From Acidimicrobiales bacterium (GTDB lineage Bacteria; Actinomycetota; Acidimicrobiia; Acidimicrobiales; Aldehydirespiratoraceae): a stretch of 5,556 bases of DNA. Positions 1 through 5,556 of this stretch are shown here, in pieces. The notes beneath the pieces are model-generated. The model was not told where the DNA came from. It ran no database searches and saw only the letters and a list, made by a program, of their open reading frames with translations. The stretch is from the NCBI GenBank assembly GCA_021604885.1, contig BQJV01000244.1, positions 1-5,556 on the forward strand, written 5' to 3'. Position 1 is the first letter of the stretch; the number at the start of each line of letters is the position of its first letter. The position numbers and the translations under genes were made by a program.

Positions 1-1
1 G

Positions 2-319
2 TTCGTCCGGCCCGTGTGTTGGGGCGCCGGCATGCTCGCCGTCGCCGCGGACCACTTCGATGCCGAGATGTGGAGCGCCGCTGCGTCGATCGCGGACCTC
101 AGCGGCCGCTTGTGGGAGGCCGGAACACCGGTCGCCTACCAGCCCGACAGCACCGTGGTCGCGGTCGAGGGCGCCGACGAGGATGCCGACGCGACGGGCT
201 ACTGGCTCGACCGCCGCACGAGTCGACCGGCCCGACCGGGCTCGCTCGGCGACGGCGCCTGGCGCTACCTGCTCGCCAACGAGCGGCTCTCCGCCGCGTC
301 GACCGGGATGGCCGACTGA
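2..319 (+). CDS. C-terminal part of a probable GT2-like glycosyltransferase (5' end outside window)
   Basis: The reading frame is open from the left edge and ends at TGA 317-319, leaving 105 residues. The GTG at 14 is an internal valine codon, not a start, because the frame continues upstream of it. The first residues (VCWGAGMLAVAADHFDA) match the pattern after the catalytic centre of GT2 enzymes, where a small-residue run and a hydrophobic strand precede 'xxxFxxxGxFD'. The next stretch (ADLSGRLWEAGTPVAYQPDS) matches the usual GT2 element 'D-x-L-x-x-R-L-x-x-A-G', followed by a strand giving 'V-x-Y-x-P-x-A-x-V'. The canonical ED catalytic pair is not evident in this tail, which reads SIAD. The last 40 or so residues are a polar, Arg- and Ala-rich tail. 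The stop overlaps the next start by one base (TGATG), suggesting co-translation with the multi-module glycosyltransferase downstream. The family call rests on the C-terminal pattern alone. It could be another multi-domain protein ending in a GT2-like module. Confidence 0.7.
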   Translation, partial: FVRPVCWGAGMLAVAADHFDAEMWSAAASIADLSGRLWEAGTPVAYQPDSTVVAVEGADEDADATGYWLDRRTSRPARPGSLGDGAWRYLLANERLSAASTGMAD

Positions 320-3300
320 TGAAGACCCGCCACGCCCTCGTCGTTCACACGCGCATGCCCGCGTTCGATCGCGACAGCGGGTCCCAGGACATCGACAACA
401 CCGTTCGTTGGCTCGTCGAGCAGGGCTGGCAGGTCACCTTCGTGTGTCGCGAGACCGAGGCGGAGGCGGAGGACCGCCACGCGAACCGGCTCCGCCAGAT
501 GGGGGTCGCCGCGTTCGCCGGGCTCGACTGGCTGCCGAAGCTCCTGCGCTCCTACGAGTTCGATCTCGCCATCGTCGCGTTCTGGGAAGTGGCTGCCGCC
601 GTCACACCCGTCATCCACGAGTACTCGCCGACCACCCGCGTGGTCGTCAACTCGATGGACATCCACTTCCTGCGCCACGCCCGCCAGGCGTTCGGCGAGG
701 AGGGCGCGGTCGACGAGGACTTCGGCAAGGCGGCGACCGATGAGCTGAACGTCTACCACGCGGCCGACGCGGTGATCGCGGTGTCCGACAAGGAACGGGC
801 GCTCCTCGGCGACTTCGTGGGTGACGATCGTGTGTACACGCTTCCGCTCGCGGAGCGAATTGCGCGGTCCACGGTGCCCCTCGCGGATCGGGTCGGCATG
901 TACTTCGTCGGCAACTTCCGCCATGTGCCGAACCGCGACGCCGTGGCCTACCTGGCCAACGAGGTGCTGCCACTCGTCGACCCCGAGCTCCTCGAGCGCC
1001 ATCCGTTCACCGTCGTCGGCAACTATCTCGATCAGGTCACCCTCGACATCGATCCGGCCATGCCCGGGCTCAACCTCGTCGGCTGGGTGCCGTCCGTCGA
1101 GCCCTACGTCGAGCGTTCCCGCGTCACCGTCGTGCCGCTCCTGCACGGTGCCGGCGTGAAGCGCAAGGTCATCCAGTCGATGATGGCGTACACGCCGGTG
1201 GTCACCACGCCGGTCGGCGCCGAGGGGCTCGACCTCGTGCAGGGCCGCCACGCGCTCATCGCGGCCGATGCCGCCGACATGGCGGCCGCTCTCACGCGGG
1301 TCCTGACGGACGACGACCTGTGGACCGGTCTGGCCGACGCAGGTGCAGCGCACGTCGACGGTCGCCATGGACTCGAGGCGATCGGCTCGACGTTCGAGTC
1401 CCTCGTGGACGATGTCATGCGAGCGCCGTTGCGGGCCCGCGCGGCAGGCGCCGACGGAAGCGACGTCGATGTCCCGAACGCCGACGCGGCCTCGATCCGC
1501 GAGCGCATCCAGGCCATCGCGGAGCCAGGCGCGGCGGTGCTCGTGGTGACGCAGGGCGACGACTCGCTCGCCGACATCGGTTCGCACCCGTGCTGGCACT
1601 TCCCCGAGGCCCGCGACGGTGGGTGGGCCGGCTTCGAGCCGGTCAACGGGCGCGCCGCGGTCAACCACCTCGACGCACAGATGCAGCGGGGTGCGCGCTA
1701 CTTCGTCGTTCCTCGCGCGGCATTCGGCTGGCGTCAGCGCTTCCCCGAACTCTTCGCGTTCCTGGAGGACGAGGGGCGTCGCCTCTACCAGGACGGCGCG
1801 GTCGCGATCTACGACCTCCTCGGCGGCGCCGACTCCACGCTCGACATCCCGGATGTGGCGGCGACGTCGGTGTTCGTCGCAGGAACATTCAGCGCCGATC
1901 GCAGTGGTCCGCCTCCAGACCTCACCGCAGAGCTCCAGGCGTCGGCCACCGCCACTGTCCGCCAGGTCTGGCGCGCCGACGACGACCCGGACGCGACCAT
2001 CGAGGTGGACGACAGCGGCGCCGACGTCGTGCTGTACATCCACGACAACGCCGTGCTGCCGAGCGGGTTCGTCGACGACGTGGTGCGGATGCAGGCGGCG
2101 CTCGACGCCGATCGGCTCCAGCCCAGCCACAACAGCGGCCCGCTCGCCGGCCCGCCGATGACGGAGCGCCACCGCGGCGTTGTCGCGCGGCTCGTGGACG
2201 AGGTGACGCCGCTGCCGGTCCTCGCCGTGCGGGCCGGGGCCGTGCCGACCGGTCCGACCGTGCTCGCCGACACGATTCCGATCGGCCTTCGGGCCGCGGT
2301 CGAAGCTGCTGATCTGGGCGACTCGTTCGCCCATGTCCGCCGCGTGTGGACGACCGATGGCGACGGGAAGCTCGTGGTGAACGAGCGGCCCGAACCTGCC
2401 TCGGCGCCCGAGATCAGCGTCCTGATCTCCACCTACAACCGCCGCGACCTGCTGCGCGCCGCGGTCGAGTCGTTCTGCGATCAGACGATCGATCCGTCGC
2501 GCTACGAGGTCGTCCTGGTCGACGACGGCTCCGCCGAGTCCGCCGTCGACGCGGTCGTGGCGGAGTTCGCTGATCGCATCCAGATCGTCGGCGTGCGTGC
2601 CGGTCATGCCGGCCGCAGCTCGGCGAAGAACCTGTGCGTGCTGCTCGCCCGCGGGCCGATCGTGCTGTTCTTCGACGACGACGACCGGGTTGCGCCGGAC
2701 TATCTCGAACGTCATCTCGCGGGGCACGCGGAGCGCCCCGATGAAGGCGTGGCCATCCTCGGCCACACCGACTGGGCATCCGAGCTCGAGATCACCCCGC
2801 TCATGCACTTCATCACCGATGTCGATCGGCTGATGTTCTCCTACGGCAGCCTCCATGCCGGACAGCAGCTCGACTGGCGCGGCTTCTGGGAAGGTCGCAT
2901 CTCCTCCAAACGATCGCTGTTGATGCGCCACGGCCTGCACGACCAGCGGCTCAACTACTCGATCGACATCGAGATGGGTTGGCGACTGATGCCGCACGGA
3001 CTCACGGTGGTCTACGACCCGACCGCGGTGAGCGTGATGGCCCGTCCGCTCGACTTCGACGGATTCTGCGATCGCACCCAGGCCAAGGGCAAGGCGATGG
3101 CGGTCATCGCCTCACTGCACCCCGGCACCGACATCGGCGCTCAACTCAAGCTCGATGAATCGACCGCGCTCTACGAGGAGAGTCGATTCGCCGAGGAAGA
3201 GCTGCGGACGCGGGTCGGTCAGCTCGAGGCCCAGTCCACCACCGACGAATCCGTGCTGTCCGAGCTGCACGATTGCTATCGCTCCACTTTCCGGATCCTG

Positions 3301-4134
3301 AACGCCAAGGGCGTCGCAGAGACGACGGGAAAGGTCTACGCCATGCCGCGCCAACCGACGACGGTGCAACCGTTCGAGGACACCGACCCGGATCTGCTCT
3401 ACGACGGCAGCCCGCCCGAGGCCTCCGACGAGCCGCTGCTCAGCATCACCCTGCCGGTGTGGTCGCGCAGCGAGAAGCTCGCCCGCATGGTCGAGAAGAC
3501 CGTCGACCGCATCTGGGAGGTCAGCCGGATTCCCACCGAGGTCGTCGCGATCGACAACGGGTCGGACTTCGAGTCCGAGCTCAAGGCAAAGGTCTACCGC
3601 TACCCCGAGAACAAAGGCGTGTCGACCGGCTGGAACACCGGCATCCGCCTGTCCACGGCCGCGACCTTCGTCGTGATGAACAGCGACTGCATGGTCGAGC
3701 CGGGCTGGGACGAGGCGCTCTACGAGGCGGCCAACGACGGCCGTCGCATTGCGTTCCCGTACACCGATCATTGTGACGGCCAGGGCTTCACGACGCCGGA
3801 CCAGGGCGGCACCGCCGGCTGGTGCTTCATGATGACGAAGGCGATCTACGACGAGGTCGGCGTCTTCGACGAGTGGTTCAACCCGGCGTTCTGCGAGGAC
3901 ACCGACTACTGGCACCGGGCCTGGCAGCTGGGGATCGACCTGGAGCCGGTGCCCGCCGCCCATGTCGTCCACGCCCGCCGCACCACGGCGAGCACCACGC
4001 CCCACGTCGACTGGCTGCTGCTCGGCCATCGCTACAAGTACGGCTGGAAGCACGGCGTGGATCCGCTGGCCGCCCCGCCGTACTACAACCGTAAGTACGA
4101 GGACTACATCGGCTCGTTCGAGGTGCCGTCGTGA
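319..4134 (+). CDS. Multi-module glycosyltransferase (GT4 - unknown module - degenerate GT2 - GT2 - GT2), 1271 aa
   Basis: Probably a cytoplasmic enzyme adding several sugars in the synthesis of a surface glycan. Residues 1-370 form a GT-B fold of GT4 type: an N-terminal DRDSGS motif (17-22), NSMDIHFLR (111-119), and a donor-site loop GAGVKRKVIQSM (277-288) followed by PVVTTPVGAEGL. Residues about 393-500 are a conserved accessory module (HPCWHFP 423-429, GARYFVVP from 458). Residues 501-697 resemble a GT2 domain without its metal-binding motif. Residues 698-934 are an intact GT2: ISTYNRR, VDDGS (D735-D736), FFDDDD (D786-D789) and IDIE (882-885). Residues 935-1039 are a charged helical linker. 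Residues 1040-1271 are a second GT2: LPVWSR, IDNGS (D1079), NSD (1121-1123) and CEDTDYW (E1193-D1194). I chose ATG 319 because it overlaps the upstream stop and begins a typical GT4 first strand; the frame stays open to 16 only as GC-rich shadow. Donor sugars and linkages are unknown. Confidence 0.93.
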   Translation: MKTRHALVVHTRMPAFDRDSGSQDIDNTVRWLVEQGWQVTFVCRETEAEAEDRHANRLRQMGVAAFAGLDWLPKLLRSYEFDLAIVAFWEVAAAVTPVIHEYSPTTRVVVNSMDIHFLRHARQAFGEEGAVDEDFGKAATDELNVYHAADAVIAVSDKERALLGDFVGDDRVYTLPLAERIARSTVPLADRVGMYFVGNFRHVPNRDAVAYLANEVLPLVDPELLERHPFTVVGNYLDQVTLDIDPAMPGLNLVGWVPSVEPYVERSRVTVVPLLHGAGVKRKVIQSMMAYTPVVTTPVGAEGLDLVQGRHALIAADAADMAAALTRVLTDDDLWTGLADAGAAHVDGRHGLEAIGSTFESLVDDVMRAPLRARAAGADGSDVDVPNADAASIRERIQAIAEPGAAVLVVTQGDDSLADIGSHPCWHFPEARDGGWAGFEPVNGRAAVNHLDAQMQRGARYFVVPRAAFGWRQRFPELFAFLEDEGRRLYQDGAVAIYDLLGGADSTLDIPDVAATSVFVAGTFSADRSGPPPDLTAELQASATATVRQVWRADDDPDATIEVDDSGADVVLYIHDNAVLPSGFVDDVVRMQAALDADRLQPSHNSGPLAGPPMTERHRGVVARLVDEVTPLPVLAVRAGAVPTGPTVLADTIPIGLRAAVEAADLGDSFAHVRRVWTTDGDGKLVVNERPEPASAPEISVLISTYNRRDLLRAAVESFCDQTIDPSRYEVVLVDDGSAESAVDAVVAEFADRIQIVGVRAGHAGRSSAKNLCVLLARGPIVLFFDDDDRVAPDYLERHLAGHAERPDEGVAILGHTDWASELEITPLMHFITDVDRLMFSYGSLHAGQQLDWRGFWEGRISSKRSLLMRHGLHDQRLNYSIDIEMGWRLMPHGLTVVYDPTAVSVMARPLDFDGFCDRTQAKGKAMAVIASLHPGTDIGAQLKLDESTALYEESRFAEEELRTRVGQLEAQSTTDESVLSELHDCYRSTFRILNAKGVAETTGKVYAMPRQPTTVQPFEDTDPDLLYDGSPPEASDEPLLSITLPVWSRSEKLARMVEKTVDRIWEVSRIPTEVVAIDNGSDFESELKAKVYRYPENKGVSTGWNTGIRLSTAATFVVMNSDCMVEPGWDEALYEAANDGRRIAFPYTDHCDGQGFTTPDQGGTAGWCFMMTKAIYDEVGVFDEWFNPAFCEDTDYWHRAWQLGIDLEPVPAAHVVHARRTTASTTPHVDWLLLGHRYKYGWKHGVDPLAAPPYYNRKYEDYIGSFEVPS
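4120..4125 (+). promoter_or_regulatory. Ribosome binding site inside the glycosyltransferase 3' end, for the first sulfotransferase
   Basis: GAGGTG at 4120-4125 matches the anti-Shine-Dalgarno core. It leaves 5 bases before GTG 4131 and 11 before ATG 4137, so it favours the GTG start, which also gives a 4-base GTGA overlap with the upstream stop. Neither ATG 319 nor ATG 4993 has a comparably good match, so those starts more likely rely on translational coupling. The hexamer also encodes ordinary residues, so chance occurrence in GC-rich DNA is possible. Confidence 0.5.
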
Positions 4135-5000
4135 GCATGGAACACGTGCGGCCCTACCTCGGGCTGGAAGGGATCTGCCCGAACCCGGTGTTCGTCATCG
4201 GTTCGCCGCGCTCCGGCACCACCGCCACGGCCCAGTCGCTCAACCGCCACCCGGACCTGCGGGTCGGCAAGGAGAGCTACGTCCTGTCCGACCTGTTCAA
4301 GGACGGACGCGCCGAGCGGATCTGGGAGAACCAGATGGGCCGGGCGACGCCGTGCTGGCTCGATCACGAGGACGTCGAACTCGACGAGTGGTTGGCGTTC
4401 GTCGGCCTCGGCATCAACGCCCTGTTCTCCTCGCGCAGTGAGGGCCTCCGCTGGATCGATCAGACGCCGCTGTACACGCCGATGGCACCGACGCTGGCCA
4501 AGATGTTCCCGGGCGCGAAGTTCATCCACATCGTGCGCGACGGCCGCCATGTGGTCCGGTCGATGACCAACTTCGAGCGGAAGTTCGACGATGAACTGCT
4601 CGCCAACGCCAAGGCCAACGAGATCCCCAAGTGGAGCAACGATCTCCGCAAGGGCGCCGAGACGTGGGCGACCTGGGTCGAAGCCGGTCTCGACTTCTCC
4701 GCCGCGCAACCCGATCGCTGTCTGACGGTCTGGAACGAGAAGGTCTCGGCCGACCCGCACGACCAGTTCGCCACGATCCTCGAGTTCCTCGACCTCCGGC
4801 ATCACCCCGGTCCCGGCAACTTCTTCGACAAGAAGCGGATCGGCTCCTCGTTCAAGCTCGACCCGACGCGCCCCGACGACGACGACTGGTCCGAGTGGGA
4901 CAAGAAGCGCCGCAAGGAGTTCGTCGCGGTCGCGTCCGACACGATGGAGCGCGCCGGCTACGGCGATCATGACGCGATGAAGTCCTGGATCGATGGCTGA
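4131..5000 (+). CDS. PAPS-dependent sulfotransferase, Sulfotransfer_3-like, 289 aa
   Basis: Predicted to transfer a sulfuryl group from PAPS to a hydroxyl, most likely on the glycan made by the neighbouring glycosyltransferases. The 5'-phosphosulfate loop is FVIGSPRSGTT (residues 21-31), followed by NRHPDLRVGKES, where E48 sits in the position expected for the catalytic base in this group. The 3'-phosphate site is FIHIVRDGRHVVRSM (131-145); R136 and S144 are eight residues apart, the spacing seen in known sulfotransferases. WNEKVSADP (201-209) fills the place of the usual 'YEDL-x-x-xP', and RIGSSF (236-241) with the later W253 and W256 corresponds to the C-terminal substrate/PAPS loop. Length is normal for the family and no membrane segment or signal peptide is visible. 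GTG 4131 is preferred because of the GAGGTG upstream and the overlap with the preceding stop; ATG 4137 would remove only two residues. The acceptor is unknown. Confidence 0.92.
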   Translation: MSMEHVRPYLGLEGICPNPVFVIGSPRSGTTATAQSLNRHPDLRVGKESYVLSDLFKDGRAERIWENQMGRATPCWLDHEDVELDEWLAFVGLGINALFSSRSEGLRWIDQTPLYTPMAPTLAKMFPGAKFIHIVRDGRHVVRSMTNFERKFDDELLANAKANEIPKWSNDLRKGAETWATWVEAGLDFSAAQPDRCLTVWNEKVSADPHDQFATILEFLDLRHHPGPGNFFDKKRIGSSFKLDPTRPDDDDWSEWDKKRRKEFVAVASDTMERAGYGDHDAMKSWIDG

Positions 5001-5556
5001 CGCGCCGCGGCCCGGCAGCGCAGATCCCGACCGCCCCCGGGTGTTCGGCATCGGTCTCAACAAGACCGGCACCACCTCGTTTCACGACGCCATGACCGTG
5101 CTCGGCTATCACAGCCTGCATTGGGGCGGACCGCCGATTCGCATGGAGATCGAAGCTGCCCGCGACGCGGGCCGACCCCTGCTCGCGAACCTCGATCCGG
5201 CGATCGACTGCTTCTCCGACATCGAAGTGCTCGCCAAGAACTACGCCCTGCTCGACGAGCAGTACCCGGGCAGTCGGTTCATGCTCACCGTCCGTCCGCT
5301 CGAGAAGTGGCTGGACAGCCGCCGCCGTCATGTCGAGAACAACCAACAGCGCCGGGCGCGCGGCGAGTACGACGGAAAGTTCCTCGAGGTCGAGGACGAC
5401 AAGTGGCGCCGCCAGTATGAGCGGCACTATCCGGCGGTGCGGGAGTACTTCGCGGGCCGCGACGACTTCATCGAGGTCGACATCACAGCCGGCGCCGGCT
5501 GGGCGCCGTTCTGTCAGCTGCTCGAGATGCCCGAGCCGCGGCAGGCGTTCCCCCAC
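4993..5556 (+). CDS. Second sulfotransferase, Sulfotransfer_4-like (3' end outside window)
   Basis: The frame runs from ATG 4993 to the right edge with no stop, giving 188 visible residues. This is the first possible start after an in-frame TGA at 4978-4980, and it overlaps the preceding gene by 8 bases. Residues 1-16 are a proline-rich leader. The P-loop-like PAPS site is VFGIGLNKTGTTSF (17-30), with K24 as the expected phosphosulfate-binding lysine. The phrase that follows, ending in LGYHSLHW, is typical of Sulfotransfer_4-like proteins. The segment around D68, D72 and D76 matches the acidic region of that family. The 3'-phosphate site is SRFMLTVRPLEKWLDSR (94-110), with R101 and S109 eight residues apart. 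The sequence ends ...EPRQAFPH, and family members usually have a 'P-F-P-H-x-N' element near the C-terminus, so probably only a few dozen residues are missing. It is clearly a different subfamily from the sulfotransferase upstream, suggesting a second acceptor position. The substrate is unknown. Confidence 0.88.
   Translation, partial: MADAPRPGSADPDRPRVFGIGLNKTGTTSFHDAMTVLGYHSLHWGGPPIRMEIEAARDAGRPLLANLDPAIDCFSDIEVLAKNYALLDEQYPGSRFMLTVRPLEKWLDSRRRHVENNQQRRARGEYDGKFLEVEDDKWRRQYERHYPAVREYFAGRDDFIEVDITAGAGWAPFCQLLEMPEPRQAFPH

Noticed and set aside
16..318. N-terminal extension of the large glycosyltransferase frame upstream of ATG 319
   Set aside because: The extra 101 residues are Arg-rich low-complexity sequence overlapping the real upstream gene in another frame. 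The GT4 fold begins right at residue 1 when ATG 319 is used.
1320..2312. Arg-rich + strand open frame of 330 codons inside the large gene
   Set aside because: The composition is typical of a frame-shifted reading of GC-rich coding DNA and shows no domain.
2671..2685. Run of GAC codons that could be read as a short tandem repeat
   Set aside because: It encodes the Asp cluster of the GT2 metal-binding motif (D786-D789), so it is explained by protein function.
265..2997. Very long antisense open frame of 910 codons on the - strand
   Set aside because: It lies opposite a gene with clear GT4 and GT2 motifs. Its translation is His-, Arg-, Val- and Asp-rich without recognisable domains, as expected for the reverse complement of GC-rich codons.
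3112..4053. Antisense open frame of 313 codons on the - strand
   Set aside because: It is a shadow of the second GT2 domain, with no motif or plausible start context of its own.
4104..5075. Antisense open frame of 323 codons opposite the first sulfotransferase
   Set aside because: The + strand has intact PAPS-binding motifs over this span; the antisense translation has no recognisable domain.
4852..5556. Antisense open frame reaching the right edge
   Set aside because: It overlaps the second sulfotransferase, whose two PAPS motifs are clear on the + strand, and it ends in Arg/Ser-rich low-complexity sequence.
1..5556. Search for tRNA, rRNA, CRISPR, insertion sequence ends, terminators or attachment sites
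   Set aside because: The window is coding throughout with overlapping genes. I saw no regular spaced repeats, no terminal inverted repeats and no hairpin followed by a T-run.

Overview
The window is a densely coding, GC-rich stretch of bacterial DNA with all four genes on the + strand. Each gene overlaps the next by 1 to 8 bases, so there is no intergenic space, which points to a single translationally coupled operon. The strong G/C bias at third codon positions, the actinobacterial style of the protein families and one GTG start fit a high-GC actinomycete. A marine or aquatic Acidimicrobiia-type organism is my best guess, from general resemblance only; nothing in the window fixes the taxonomy.

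Layout: (1) 2-319, the last 105 residues of a gene entering from the left, which look like the C-terminal half of a GT2-type glycosyltransferase. (2) 319-4134, a 1271-residue multi-module glycosyltransferase. Its modules in order are a GT-B (GT4-type) domain, a conserved module of unknown function, a GT2-like segment that seems to have lost its active site, an intact GT2 domain, a helical linker, and a second, different GT2 domain. (3) 4131-5000, a PAPS-dependent sulfotransferase of the bacterial Sulfotransfer_3 type. (4) 4993 to the right edge, a second sulfotransferase from a different subfamily (resembling Sulfotransfer_4), which runs out of the window close to its expected C-terminus.

Together the genes look like part of a cassette that builds a glycan and then sulfates it. 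The large protein carries three apparently functional sugar-transfer domains, enough to make a short oligosaccharide or repeat unit on one polypeptide. The two sulfotransferases would then place sulfate esters on that glycan at different positions or on different acceptors. None of the visible proteins shows a signal peptide or membrane segment, so they probably act in the cytoplasm before export. No transporter, polymerase, PAPS-synthesis gene, RNA gene, mobile element, CRISPR array or terminator is visible. The sugar donors, linkages and final product cannot be read from the sequence.
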